In this document: positions 25,548 through 34,251 of the stretch, in pieces
How positions within the stretch are numbered: the first letter of the stretch is position 1
How the letters are laid out: each line of letters starts with the position of its first letter
Assembly: GCA_947487835.1 (NCBI GenBank)
Contig: CANKXX010000003.1
Span: 124,001-188,000 of the forward strand
DNA: 64,000 bases
Origin: an uncultured Microbacteriaceae bacterium
Lineage (GTDB): Bacteria > Actinomycetota > Actinomycetes > Actinomycetales > Microbacteriaceae
Direction: 5' to 3'
Made by a program: the position numbers and the translations under genes
Notes under the pieces: generated by a model
The model's input: only the letters and a program-made list of their open reading frames with translations
Told to the model about the DNA's origin: nothing
The model's database searches: none

Positions 25548-27053
25548 TCAGCCCATCGACCCGCGACGGTCGCCGGCGGGCGCTCGCACCTCGGCGGCGT
25601 GCGGTGCATGCTCGTCGGCCAGCGGCAGGCGCACGGTGAACACCGTGTTGCCCGGGCGGCTCTCGGCGGCGACGGAGCCGCCGGATGCGGCGACGACTCC
25701 CTGCACGATGGCCAGGCCGAGACCCGTGCTCCCGGTCGCGCGCGAGCGGGAGTCGTCGCCGCGGACGAAGCGCTCGAACAGCGTCGGCAGCAGTGCCTCG
25801 TCGATGCCGGGTCCGTCGTCCGCGACCCGCACGACGGCCATCGGCGTCTCCCCCGGCTCGATCGCGAGGGACGTGGTCACCCGTGTGCCGGCCGGCGTGT
25901 GCACGCGCGCGTTGGCCAGGAGGTTCACGATCACCTGGTGCAGGCGGGGTCCGTCGCCCCGCACCGTCACCGGCTCCTCGGGGAGGTCGAGGTCCCACTC
26001 GTGGTCGCGGCCGGCGGCGTGCGCGTCGCTGACGGCGTCCAGCAGCACACGCGTCAGGTCTACGGGCGCGCGCTCGAGTTCACGGCCCTCGTCGAGCCGG
26101 GCCAGCAGGAGGAGGTCCTCCACGATCGCCGTCATCCGGGTCGACTCCGACTCGATGCGGCCGAGCGCGTGCACCACGTCGCCGGGCAGGTCGTGGCCGA
26201 CCAGGCGGGTGAGCTCGGCGTAGCCGCGGATGGAGGCGAGAGGCGTGCGCAGCTCGTGGCTGGCGTCCGACACGAAGCGGCGCACCCGGTTCTCGCTCTC
26301 CCGGCGGGCGTTCAGCGCGTTGGCGATGTGGCCGAGCATGCCGTTGATGGCATACCCGACCGTGCCCACCTCGGTGCGGCGGTCGGTGTCCTCGACGGGC
26401 ACGCGGACGGCGAGCGCGACGTCCCCCCGATCGAGCTCGAGAGCGGCGACGTCCGCCGCGGTCTGCGCGACCCGATCGAGCGGGCGCAGGGCGCGCCGCA
26501 CGACCGCGGTGCCGGCGAGGGCGGCGACGGCGACGCCGAGCAGCGTCACGAGGACGATGACGGTCACGAGCTGCGCGAGGGTCGAGTTCACGTCGCGCTG
26601 CGGCAGGCCCGTGATGACGGTGCCGCCGAGCGCGCTGCTCTGCGCGACGAAGCGATAGGTGCCGAGGGCGCCGCCGAGGTCGGCGGAGACGGGTCGGGCG
26701 TCCGGCTCGATGGCGAGCAGCTGAGCCTGCTGGTCGACGCTCAGGGTCTGCTGGGTGCCCTGGACGTCGATGAAGGCGGCGAACTCGACGGCGTCCCCCA
26801 CCGCGATCGCGACGAGCGTGCCGGCCCCCTGACCGCGCTCCAGGCCGGGACCGCCGTCCGGCCCGCCGCCTCCCCCACCGCCGAAGGGTCCTTCGATGGC
26901 GCCGAGCGCCCGGTCGGCCGACTGCACGAGCTGGCGGTCCAGCTGCGCCATGAGCGTGCCGCGGAGGAAGGCGACGCTCGCGATGCCGATGATGATGCTC
27001 ACGAGCGCGAGGAGGGCGACGATCCCGAGCACGAGGCGCCGCCGCAGGGTCAT
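25548..27053 (-). CDS. Sensor histidine kinase
   Basis: A 501-residue membrane kinase. Helix 1 is at about 8-30; the extracytoplasmic sensor region (31-160) contains a seven-Gly run (58-64) and a further Gly-rich stretch; helix 2 is at about 161-183; HAMP about 185-250. The phospho-acceptor is His266 in SHELRTP, and the ATPase domain has N-box NLLANARVH, G1 DDGPGID and G2 GSTGLGLAI. Its ATG overlaps the response-regulator stop (ATGA), so the pair is coupled. The signal is unknown. A histidine kinase of the MtrB/TcrY style. Confidence 0.94.
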   Translation of the reverse strand: MTLRRRLVLGIVALLALVSIIIGIASVAFLRGTLMAQLDRQLVQSADRALGAIEGPFGGGGGGGPDGGPGLERGQGAGTLVAIAVGDAVEFAAFIDVQGTQQTLSVDQQAQLLAIEPDARPVSADLGGALGTYRFVAQSSALGGTVITGLPQRDVNSTLAQLVTVIVLVTLLGVAVAALAGTAVVRRALRPLDRVAQTAADVAALELDRGDVALAVRVPVEDTDRRTEVGTVGYAINGMLGHIANALNARRESENRVRRFVSDASHELRTPLASIRGYAELTRLVGHDLPGDVVHALGRIESESTRMTAIVEDLLLLARLDEGRELERAPVDLTRVLLDAVSDAHAAGRDHEWDLDLPEEPVTVRGDGPRLHQVIVNLLANARVHTPAGTRVTTSLAIEPGETPMAVVRVADDGPGIDEALLPTLFERFVRGDDSRSRATGSTGLGLAIVQGVVAASGGSVAAESRPGNTVFTVRLPLADEHAPHAAEVRAPAGDRRGSMG

Positions 27054-27811
27054 GACGCGGCCTTGAGCATGTAGCCGGCCCCGCGCACCGTGTGGATCAT
27101 GGGCTCGCGGCCGGCATCGATCTTCCGGCGCAGGTAGGAGATGTAGATCTCGACGACGCTCGAGCGGCCGCCGAAGTCGTAGCTCCAGACCCGGTCGAGG
27201 ATCTGCATCTTGCTCAGCACGCGGCGCGGGTTGCGCATCAGGTACCGCAGGAGCTCGAACTCCGTCGCGGTGAGCTCGATGGCGTCTCCCGCCCGGGACA
27301 CCTCGTGACTGTCCTCGTTGAGCACGAGGTCGCCGACCACGAGCTCCGGGTTGGCGGCGTCGCTGATCGTCAGCGTGGAGCGGCGGATGAGGCCGCGCAG
27401 CCGGGCGACGACCTCCTCGAGGCTGAACGGCTTGGTGACGTAGTCGTCGCCGCCCGCCGTGAGCCCCGCGATGCGGTCGTCGAGCGAGTCCTTCGCCGTG
27501 AGGAACAGCACCGGCACGTCCTGGCCGTCCGCGCGGATGCGGCCGAGCACCGCGAGCCCGTCGATGTCGGGCAGCATGACGTCGAGCACGATCACGTCCG
27601 GCCGGAACTCACGGGCGACGGCGAGCGCCTGCTGGCCGTTCTCGGCGGTGCGGATGGACCAGCCCTCGTAGCGCAGCGCCATCTGCAGCAGGTCGGTCAG
27701 CGACTTCTCGTCGTCCACCACGAGCACGCGCACAGGCGATCCGTCGGCGCGCGTCATGCGCGGCTGGTGCGCGGAGGAGGGGGACTGGAAGGAGCCGTTC
27801 GTCGTGGTCAC
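27050..27811 (-). CDS. OmpR/PhoB-family response regulator
   Basis: A 253-residue regulator with a receiver domain from about residue 27 (acidic pair in VVDDEKS, phospho-Asp77 in VLDVMLPD, signalling Lys in YVTKPFS) and a C-terminal winged helix (about 155-250, ending SYLRRKIDAG and VRGAGYML). The first 26 residues are an unstructured extension. GTG 27811 is supported by a -10-like AACAAT six bases upstream; GTG 27733, directly before the receiver, is an alternative. The promoter carries CTATG repeats on an 11-bp period, the usual site form for this family, so it probably controls itself. Confidence 0.94.
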   Translation of the reverse strand: MTTTNGSFQSPSSAHQPRMTRADGSPVRVLVVDDEKSLTDLLQMALRYEGWSIRTAENGQQALAVAREFRPDVIVLDVMLPDIDGLAVLGRIRADGQDVPVLFLTAKDSLDDRIAGLTAGGDDYVTKPFSLEEVVARLRGLIRRSTLTISDAANPELVVGDLVLNEDSHEVSRAGDAIELTATEFELLRYLMRNPRRVLSKMQILDRVWSYDFGGRSSVVEIYISYLRRKIDAGREPMIHTVRGAGYMLKAAS

Positions 27812-27817
27812 GCACCC

Positions 27818-27849
27818 ATTGTTTGTGCGCTTCCTATGCGGAGTCTATG
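27818..27849 (-). promoter_or_regulatory. Leaderless promoter with 11-bp-period CTATG repeats
   Basis: CTATG lies at 27834-27838 and 27845-27849 on the plus strand (CATAG in gene sense), exactly 11 bp apart, with weaker TTGTG and CTTGC one period to either side. Ten bases downstream in gene sense is AACAAT (27823-27818), then six bases, then GTG. The same geometry occurs upstream of the DUF3500 gene at 59934-59987. Confidence 0.7.
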
Positions 27850-27900
27850 AACCCGCTTGCCGCTCCCCTCGAACAGCGTCGGCGCAGCGCGAGTTTTTCG

Positions 27901-28140
27901 TAGGGTCCGCTTCCTACCGTGACGACACGGCCCGCACGGCAGTGGGCGCGAGAGGACAGGAGAAGGGGTGACGCGGTCGGGGTAAGCGACGACAGGCGGC
28001 TGTCCGCGCCACTGGGTGAGCGTGCTCGGGCAGCGGGTCGGCAGAACCTCCTGGGGAGGAGGGGCGCCGACGGCTCGGGAGGCACGGGAGCCTCCGAGCC
28101 GAACCGGCCGGTGATCCGAAGGATCACCGGCCGGTTCTTC
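27901..28140 (+). other. Gene-free region with stacked hairpins; possible small RNA
   Basis: Between the response regulator and lepB lie about 440 bases without a convincing gene. Plus-strand -10-like TAGGGT (27901) and TACCGT (27915) are followed by a run of hairpins: CCTCC/GGAGG near 28050, a roughly 12-bp stem at about 28072-28101, and the perfect 17-bp stem at 28101-28137 followed by TTCTTCG. This could be a 200-base RNA, or only the end of the lepB unit. No known RNA family was recognised. Confidence 0.25.
28101..28137. terminator. Perfect 17-bp terminator-like hairpin
   Basis: GAACCGGCCGGTGATCC pairs perfectly with 28121-28137 around GAA. The plus-strand exit is GGTTCTTCG, the minus-strand exit has no T-run. 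It is probably the terminator of the lepB-copD unit, or the end of a plus-strand RNA. Confidence 0.6.
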
Positions 28141-28168
28141 GTCTCCGCCCCGTACGCACCCCCCTACG

Positions 28169-28239
28169 GTCCCTGAGCCTGACGAAGGGACGCAACCCGA
28201 GCGCAGAGCCTCACGTCGCTTCGACGAGCTCAGCGACCG
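28169..28239. repeat. Dispersed GGTCCCTGAG element, family III, two inverted copies
   Basis: GGTCCCTGAGCCTGACGAAG (28169-28188, then GGACG) and the inverted, more diverged CGCTTCGACGAGCTCAGCGA (28217-28236, then CCG) face each other just past the lepB stop. Related copies lie at 55341-55387 and 62435-62460. Each copy is itself partly self-complementary (GGTCCCT/AGGGAC). Confidence 0.75.
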
Positions 28240-28254
28240 GATGCACGACCGCGG

Positions 28255-28851
28255 TCAGAAGAGGCGGGGCCAGGCCGCGACGATGGTGCCCTGCACCGCG
28301 TCCTCGTCGAGAGGGCCGAAGACGCGGGAGTCGATCGAGTCCAGCCGGTTGTCGCCGAGCAGGAAGACCTTCCCCTCGGGCACGCGCAGGGGGCCGAAGA
28401 AGATGCCCTCCATGTCGGTCGAGTCCGCGTACGGCTCGTCGAGGTTGCGACCGTCGATCCGCAGCACGCCGCCGTAGACCTCGACCGTCTGTCCCTCCGT
28501 CGCCATCAGCCGCTTGACCACGGTGCTGCCGTCGTCGAGCCGGGCGGCGACGACGGTGCCGGGCTCGACGGGTCCGATACGCGGGGCGAGGGAGTTGATC
28601 CAGACGATCGCGCCGGAGTCGATCGTCGGCTCCATGCTCGCGGAGGTCACGACCGTGGGCTCCAGCACCAGGACGCGCACGGCCACGACCGCGAGAAGGC
28701 ACCCCGCGGCGACGGCCACGCGACGGAATCGGCCGCGCGTGCTGAGGCGCCGCTGCTGCGGGACCCGCGAAGCCGAGGACGGCGCTCCCGCGGAAGGGGG
28801 GCCGGGGAGCGGCGCGGAATCCTCGCGCGGATCCGTGCCGGTCATGGTCAC
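28255..28851 (-). CDS. lepB: Signal peptidase I
   Basis: A 198-residue type I signal peptidase. It has one membrane helix (about 44-63), nucleophile Ser72 in SASMEPTI, general-base Lys113 in VVKRLMA, and the later boxes FLLGDNRLDSIDSR. It cleaves signal peptides on the outer face of the membrane. GTG 28851 overlaps the upstream stop (GTGA); ATG 28845, two codons in, is an alternative. The N-terminal 40 residues are Pro/Ser-rich. The coupling to a copper/cytochrome oxidase protein rather than to rplS or rnhB, its common neighbours, is unusual. Confidence 0.93.
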   Translation of the reverse strand: MTMTGTDPREDSAPLPGPPSAGAPSSASRVPQQRRLSTRGRFRRVAVAAGCLLAVVAVRVLVLEPTVVTSASMEPTIDSGAIVWINSLAPRIGPVEPGTVVAARLDDGSTVVKRLMATEGQTVEVYGGVLRIDGRNLDEPYADSTDMEGIFFGPLRVPEGKVFLLGDNRLDSIDSRVFGPLDEDAVQGTIVAAWPRLF

Positions 28852-30743
28852 GCGTCCGCCCGCGATTCCGTCGCCACCGCGAAGGCGGGAACGACAGCGG
28901 TGGTGACGGGCACGCCACCCGGGTCGACCCCGCCGCCGCGGCGCGCGACGAGAGCGGCGGCGACGGCCAGGCCCGCACCGGCGATGCCCCAGAGGAGCGG
29001 GCCGCTCCACTCGGGCGCTACCGACGGCGCGTCGCCCCACGGGTTGCCCACCGCGCGGAACCACACCTCCTCGAGGAGTGGCGCCTGCGCCCGGACCCAG
29101 GCCCCGTACGCGCCGAACACGATCGCCGCACCGGCGAGAGCGAAGAACCGATCTCCACGGGGCAGGCCGGCCGCCGGCACGACCGCCGACGCGAACACGA
29201 TGCCGGCGGCGAGCGCCACGAAGACGGACACCGCGTACCCGGGCTCGGTGAGTGCGGCGTAGCGCTGCAGAGGCGACGCGAGGGTCGCGGCCAGCGCGAG
29301 CGCGAGCACGATCGTCGGCAGGAGCGGCCTGGTGCTGATCCAGCGGATGGGGCGGGCGATGGCGCGGGTCGCCTCGAGGGCGCCGACCGTGCCGTCGCGT
29401 CTCGACTCGACCGTGCGCTCGATCAGCGTCCCCGGCGCACCGCCGACGAGGAGCAGCGGGAGGGCCCCGAGCAGGATCGCCTGCGTCGCGGCGTGCGCGC
29501 TCAGGAGGAACCCCTGGTACACGTGCAGGCCGCCGTTGGTCACGAGGAGCAGCAGCGCGGCGCCGCCGAGCCACGACGCGGTGCGGAGCGCCGGCCAGGA
29601 CTCACCCCGGCGGCGCAGCCGGCGGATGCCGCCGAGGTAGAGCACGACGGCGGCCCCGCAGACGAGCAGCCAGAGCGGATCCACCCGCCACTGGGTGAGC
29701 GCGGGGACCACGCCGAACTCGGGTAGCAGGGCCCCGTCCACGCCCGTGCGCGGCGACGCGGGCGGCGTCGTGCGCGCCAGCGCCGCCGCCACCCCGGATG
29801 CGGCGCCCATGATCGCGAGCTCTCCGACGACGAGCGCGGCGAAGTGACGGCCGGCGGACGGCGCCCGGCGATCGAGCGCGCGCACGACGACGAGGCGCTG
29901 GGCGGCGCCGCACGCGAAGAGGAGGGAGAGCGCGGCCGTCTTGCCGAGCACGAGAGCGCCATAGGGCGAGAGCAGCTCCTGCCAGCTGCCGAGCGTCGCC
30001 CAGGCGCCGACCGTCCCGGACACCGCGAGGGCGACGAACGAGGCGAGCGCGAGCGACGAGTAGCGCCGGACGACCACGGCACGCTGGTCGGCGGGGATCG
30101 CGGAGCGCACGGCGATGAGCACCAGGAGCCCGCCGACCCACACCGAGGCCGCGAGCACGTGCAGGACGATGGCGACCGTGCTGTCGGCGTGCCCGCGGCT
30201 GCCCGCGGCGTGCGAGTTGAGTACCAGCGGCACGGTGCCCGCCAGCGCGACCGCGGCGGACACCACGAGCGTCGCCCGGGAGCGCGCCGTGAACGTGAGC
30301 ACGGCCGCGGTCGCGGCGAGCACGGTCGCCGCGACCGTGGCGCGGCCGAGCGGCACGCCGGTGAAGAACGTGGCGAACGCGTCACCCGCATCCGGCGCGA
30401 GCAGCGGCAGGTTCGCCACCGTCTGGAACGTGAGCAGCGCGACGACGGCCGCGCAGGCGGTCCACACCAGGGCGCTCGCGCGGGCTAGGGCGAGGGCGCG
30501 CCGCTGCGCGGGGCCGCCCGGCACCAACGCGGTGACGGACAGGAGCAGGGCCCCGATCACGACGGCCGCGGCCAGGTTGACGCCGAACTTCGCCACGGGC
30601 AGGCCCCAGATCACGACGGGACCGGTGCGGTCGAGAAGCGCAGGCTCCGAGGCGCCGGAGAGGGAGAAGGCAATGGCCAGGGCCACGAGCCCGCCCCCGA
30701 TCAGCGCCAGCGGCGCCGTCCTCGTGATCCGCATCGTCCGCAT
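28848..30743 (-). CDS. CopD-CtaG fusion: copper import/cytochrome oxidase assembly
   Basis: A 631-residue polytopic membrane protein. The first half (to about 330) is CopD-like, with HAAGSRGHADSTVAIVLHVL carrying conserved His residues in helices. The second half (about 350-600) is of the Caa3_CtaG type, with TNGGLHVYQGFLLSAHAATQ (His pairs) and LLLVGGAPGTLIERT. The two halves are separate genes in many bacteria; the fusion is usual in actinobacteria. It is thought to move copper across the membrane for cytochrome oxidase. It is coupled to lepB and divergent from a multicopper oxidase, giving a copper-related cluster. ATG 30743 has GGAGG upstream. Confidence 0.88.
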   Translation of the reverse strand: MRTMRITRTAPLALIGGGLVALAIAFSLSGASEPALLDRTGPVVIWGLPVAKFGVNLAAAVVIGALLLSVTALVPGGPAQRRALALARASALVWTACAAVVALLTFQTVANLPLLAPDAGDAFATFFTGVPLGRATVAATVLAATAAVLTFTARSRATLVVSAAVALAGTVPLVLNSHAAGSRGHADSTVAIVLHVLAASVWVGGLLVLIAVRSAIPADQRAVVVRRYSSLALASFVALAVSGTVGAWATLGSWQELLSPYGALVLGKTAALSLLFACGAAQRLVVVRALDRRAPSAGRHFAALVVGELAIMGAASGVAAALARTTPPASPRTGVDGALLPEFGVVPALTQWRVDPLWLLVCGAAVVLYLGGIRRLRRRGESWPALRTASWLGGAALLLLVTNGGLHVYQGFLLSAHAATQAILLGALPLLLVGGAPGTLIERTVESRRDGTVGALEATRAIARPIRWISTRPLLPTIVLALALAATLASPLQRYAALTEPGYAVSVFVALAAGIVFASAVVPAAGLPRGDRFFALAGAAIVFGAYGAWVRAQAPLLEEVWFRAVGNPWGDAPSVAPEWSGPLLWGIAGAGLAVAAALVARRGGGVDPGGVPVTTAVVPAFAVATESRADA

Positions 30744-31133
30744 GGTCCGCTTCCTCCCATCGGGCGCTCCGGCGGTCGCCGGCGCCCACGTTCACGGTCC
30801 CGCACCGACCTTGCGAAAAACCAACCCGCGCGGGATGCCGCGGACCCGAGAAGACAAGTTTTTTCCAGGGCCGGACAACTAGTCATGACCCCGACACCGA
30901 AGTGGTGCGGCTGCCCGGCCGGCCCCTCGCGATCACCCGCAGCACAGCCACACAGCACCCACAAACACAGCACCCGCAGCACGCAGCCACACGCCACATA
31001 CCGCACGCAGCGCCCAGCTCGTCCACCGCGCAGCCCACCCAGCACCCGGGGCCATCCAGCCGTTCCCGTCGCGTTCCGCCCACCCGGACTCCGACACCTT
31101 CCCGTGAGCCCCCTCTCGCCGAAAGGACGCACC
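30744..31133. other. 390-bp divergent gap with CA-rich tract
   Basis: This region holds the promoters of the divergent copD-ctaG and multicopper oxidase genes. Around 30920-31010 the plus strand is a low-complexity CA-rich tract (repeated ACACAGCACCC-like units). Around 30855-30885 are a T-run and TAGTCAT, a possible plus-strand promoter. No clear gene; no copper operator recognised. Confidence 0.5.
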
Positions 31134-32714
31134 ATGACCATCAGCAGACGCACCGCCCTTCAGGTCGGCGGAATCGGCGCCATCGGCGCGGCCGCCCTCA
31201 CCGTTCCCCTGACTCAAGCGCAGGCCTCGACCCCCAGCACGCTGGCCCTCCGGAACTTCCCCAAGCGCTTCGCCGTTCCGCTGCCGATCCCGCCGGTGCT
31301 CGCGCCGAAGCCGTCCCCGGACGGCCAGACCTCGACGTACTACGAGGTCACCGAGACAGCCGGGTCGGCGGCCATCGTGCCGGGCCTGAACACCCCGATC
31401 CTCGGCTACAACGGCATCTTTCCCGGCCCCACGATCAGCGTGAACAAGGGCGAGCCGATCCGGCTGAAGGTCCGCAACCGCCTGCCGCTGTTCCACCCCA
31501 GCTGGGGTCACGTGCTCGATACCTCGACGCACCTGCACGGCTCCGCGTCCCTGCCCCAGTACGACGGGTATGCGAACGACCTGACGGCGAAGGACCAGAG
31601 CAAGACCTATCACTACCCGAACTTCCAGCCGGCGCGCACCCTCTGGTACCACGACCACGCGGTGCACAACACGGCGCAGAACGCGTACTCGGGCCTCGCG
31701 GCTCAGTACCACCTGCACGACGACGACGAGCGCCGGCTGCTGCCGCAGGGCAAGTTCGACGTGCCGCTCACGGTGACGGACGCGATGTTCTCGGCGAACG
31801 GCAAGCTCTCCTACGACGACAAGACCCAGTCGGGCCTGTGGGGCGACGTCATCCTCGTGAACGGGGCCCCCTGGCCGGTGATGCGGGTGCAGCGCCGGAT
31901 CTACCGCTTCCGGGTGCTCAACGCCTCCATCTCCCGGTCGTACCGGTTCGCGCTCAGCGGCGGCGGCCCGGTCACCGTGGTGGCGACGGACGGCGGCCTG
32001 ATGCCCGTGGCGCAGACGGTGACCTCCTGGCGGCACGCGGGCGCCGAGCGCTACGAGATCCTCATCGACTTCTCGAAGTACGCCGCGGGAACCCGGGTCG
32101 AGCTCCGCAACCTGTCGAACAAGAACAACATCGACTTCGACTACACCGGCAAGGTCATGGCCTTCGACGTGACCGCCGATCCCGTCGACACCTCGGGACC
32201 CGCGGCCACCGTGATGCCCACCACCCTCGTGCCGAGCACCGCGATGTCGCTGAAGGCGTCGGATGCGGTGAAGACCCGGCACTTCCGGCTCAAGCGCGAC
32301 CTGAACATCTGGACCATCGACGGCATGACGTGGGAGGACGTCGTGGACAGCGAGTACCAGAAGGTCCTCGCGGACCCGGACTACAACGCGGTCGAGATCT
32401 GGTCGTTCGAGAACAGCTCGGGCGGCTGGTACCACCCGCTGCACATCCACCTCGTCGACTTCCAGATCCTGTCCCGCAACGGGCGGGCGCCGTTCCCCTA
32501 CGAGAAGGGCCCGAAGGACGTCGTGTACGTGGGCGAGGGCGAGACCGTGCGGCTGCTCATGAAGTTCGAGCACCACAAGGGCCGCTACATGGTGCACTGC
32601 CACAACCTGCCGCACGAGGACCACGACATGATGGCGCAGTTCAGCGTCGGTTACGACGCCGGTGACTACGACGCCAACGACCCCGTGTACGCGGACCCCG
32701 CGAAGTACGACTGA
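31134..32714 (+). CDS. Secreted multicopper oxidase (CotA/bilirubin-oxidase-like)
   Basis: A 526-residue laccase-type enzyme. A Tat signal (SRRTALQVGG at 4-13) exports it folded. All four copper motifs are present: HLHG at 133-136, WYHDH at 171-175, HPLHIH at 434-439 and HCHNLPHEDHDM at 488-499, the last Met being the type 1 copper ligand. It should oxidise phenols, bilirubin-like compounds or Cu(I) with oxygen. ATG 31134 follows AAAGGA; a longer frame through the CA-rich tract lacks a signal peptide. It is next to the CopD-CtaG gene, which fits a copper-handling role. Confidence 0.93.
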   Translation: MTISRRTALQVGGIGAIGAAALTVPLTQAQASTPSTLALRNFPKRFAVPLPIPPVLAPKPSPDGQTSTYYEVTETAGSAAIVPGLNTPILGYNGIFPGPTISVNKGEPIRLKVRNRLPLFHPSWGHVLDTSTHLHGSASLPQYDGYANDLTAKDQSKTYHYPNFQPARTLWYHDHAVHNTAQNAYSGLAAQYHLHDDDERRLLPQGKFDVPLTVTDAMFSANGKLSYDDKTQSGLWGDVILVNGAPWPVMRVQRRIYRFRVLNASISRSYRFALSGGGPVTVVATDGGLMPVAQTVTSWRHAGAERYEILIDFSKYAAGTRVELRNLSNKNNIDFDYTGKVMAFDVTADPVDTSGPAATVMPTTLVPSTAMSLKASDAVKTRHFRLKRDLNIWTIDGMTWEDVVDSEYQKVLADPDYNAVEIWSFENSSGGWYHPLHIHLVDFQILSRNGRAPFPYEKGPKDVVYVGEGETVRLLMKFEHHKGRYMVHCHNLPHEDHDMMAQFSVGYDAGDYDANDPVYADPAKYD

Positions 32715-32732
32715 CGGGGTCGCACCGGACCG

Positions 32733-32774
32733 CTGATCCGCGGGTAGCGAGTGGACGCGCTACCCGCGGATCAG
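32733..32774. terminator. Terminator of the multicopper oxidase gene
   Basis: A perfect 17-bp stem, CTGATCCGCGGGTAGCG with its complement at 32758-32774, and an 8-nt loop, 19 bp past the stop. No T-run. The rest of the 270-bp gap to the next gene shows no feature. Confidence 0.75.
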
Positions 32775-32984
32775 TGCTGTGCCGGCGGGGCGCACGCTGC
32801 GCACCGCCAGCCGAGCCGTCACCGCCTCCCGGTCGCTCGCTTCGCTCGTCGCCGCTCCCCGCGGGCACCCGCCTCCCGGTGGCGCCCGCGGTGACCCGCG
32901 CAATGGCACGATGGACAGCGACGCCGAGGACGGCGTCCGAGCGGGCACGGATGCTCGAGGACTTCGTCGTGGGGAGGCCAGCAG

Positions 32985-33518
32985 GTGCGCATACCGCCGG
33001 CTGATGAGGCGCGGGCGACGGAGGAGGGCCTCCTCGTCGCCCGGGCGGCGTTGGTGCTGGCCGTGCGCAACTGGATCATCCTGCGCGCCCTCCGCGACCG
33101 GGCCCCGTTCAGCACGGAGGACACCGCGCAGGCCGTGCGGCGCGAACTCGGCCGGCTGGCAGGCGAGCAGGAGGGGTACGCCATCCGCGCCGGCGTCCTC
33201 CGCCGCCGCGCCGAGCGCCTGGTGGGCAAGGCGAGGCACGAGCACGACTACGGCGCGGAGGACGAGCCGGTGCTGCGCCAGCGCCAGACGGTGCACAGCG
33301 CGCTGGCCAAGGAGCTCACCGCCTTCGCGGACGATCCCGACTACGTCACGGACGTGGTGCGCGACGCCCACCGGCAGGCCATGGACGACGTGGGGGTCGC
33401 GATCCTCAACGGCATGGGGTGGACCGGACCCAAGGACGCGAACTACGACGCGGAACGCGAGGACCGGCTTCTCGACCTCCGCACGGATCTGCGCCGGCTG
33501 AGGTGGCGCACGCTCTGA
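32985..33518 (+). CDS. Hypothetical helical protein
   Basis: A 177-residue soluble protein, predicted almost wholly helical and rich in Arg, Ala, Glu and Asp, with alternating charge (RHEHDYGAEDEPVLRQRQTV) that could form coiled coils. No cysteine, signal peptide or catalytic motif. GTG 32985 is preceded by GGGAGG about nine bases upstream. It lies 38 bp before the SGNH-like gene on the same strand. I do not recognise the family; codon use looks like that of the surrounding genes, which supports a real gene. Confidence 0.65.
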   Translation: MRIPPADEARATEEGLLVARAALVLAVRNWIILRALRDRAPFSTEDTAQAVRRELGRLAGEQEGYAIRAGVLRRRAERLVGKARHEHDYGAEDEPVLRQRQTVHSALAKELTAFADDPDYVTDVVRDAHRQAMDDVGVAILNGMGWTGPKDANYDAEREDRLLDLRTDLRRLRWRTL

Positions 33519-33556
33519 CCCGCGGCGTCGGGCCGGATCGAGGAGAGGGAGGAATC

Positions 33557-34189
33557 GTGAACGGTGGCCACGTCGTCCTGCTGGGCGACTCCATCTTCGA
33601 CAACGGGGCCTACGTGGGCGGGGAGCCCGACGTGGTCGCGCAGGTCGGCGACGCCCTGCCCGCCGACTGGACCGCCACGCTGCTCGCGGTGGACGGCGAC
33701 GTGATCGGCGGCGTGCGGCGCCAGCTGGCGGGCCGCCCGGACGGGGCGACGCACCTGGCCGTGAGCGTCGGCGGCAACGACGCGCTCGGCCTCGCCCACC
33801 TGCTGAACGCGCCGGTGTCCATCGTGGCCGAGGCGATCGCCACGCTCGGCGCGCACCAGGACCCCTTCACCCAGGCCTACGGGGCGATGCTCGACGCCGT
33901 GCTGGCGACCGGGCTCCCGGTCGCCGTGTGCACGATCTACGACACGCCTCGGTCGGCCCCGAACTCCGCCGTCATCCGCAGCGCGATCGCCCTGTTCAAC
34001 GACTGCATCACCCGGGTCGCCTTCGACCGCGGCGTCGACCTGCTCGACCTCCGGCTCATCTGCACCGAGGACGCCGACTACGCGAATCCGATCGAGCCGT
34101 CGTCGCAGGGCGGCAGGAAGATCGCCCGCGCGATCGCGGAGTGGGCGACCGGGGACCACGACCCCCGCCGCTCCCGCGTGATCCGCTGA
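33557..34189 (+). CDS. SGNH/GDSL-like hydrolase with unusual C-terminal motif
   Basis: A 210-residue protein with SGNH blocks I and III: nucleophile Ser12 in LLGDSIFD and SVGGNDAL at about 72. The usual block V DxxH is replaced by a DYANPIEPSSQGG segment near residue 180, so the catalytic His is not visible where expected. Such members may use another residue or not hydrolyse esters. There is no signal peptide, so it acts in the cytosol. GTG 33557 has GGGAGG five bases upstream. It probably shares a transcript with the preceding helical protein. Confidence 0.75.
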   Translation: MNGGHVVLLGDSIFDNGAYVGGEPDVVAQVGDALPADWTATLLAVDGDVIGGVRRQLAGRPDGATHLAVSVGGNDALGLAHLLNAPVSIVAEAIATLGAHQDPFTQAYGAMLDAVLATGLPVAVCTIYDTPRSAPNSAVIRSAIALFNDCITRVAFDRGVDLLDLRLICTEDADYANPIEPSSQGGRKIARAIAEWATGDHDPRRSRVIR

Positions 34190-34251
34190 CGGCTCCGTCC
34201 CTTGGAACGCCGTGAGCCGCGGTACCGCCACCGTGGCGTCACAATGGTGTC

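Noticed and set aside
27919-28176. An 85-codon plus-strand frame near the candidate small RNA
   Set aside because: It runs through a 17-bp terminator-like stem and has no ribosome site or recognisable sequence.
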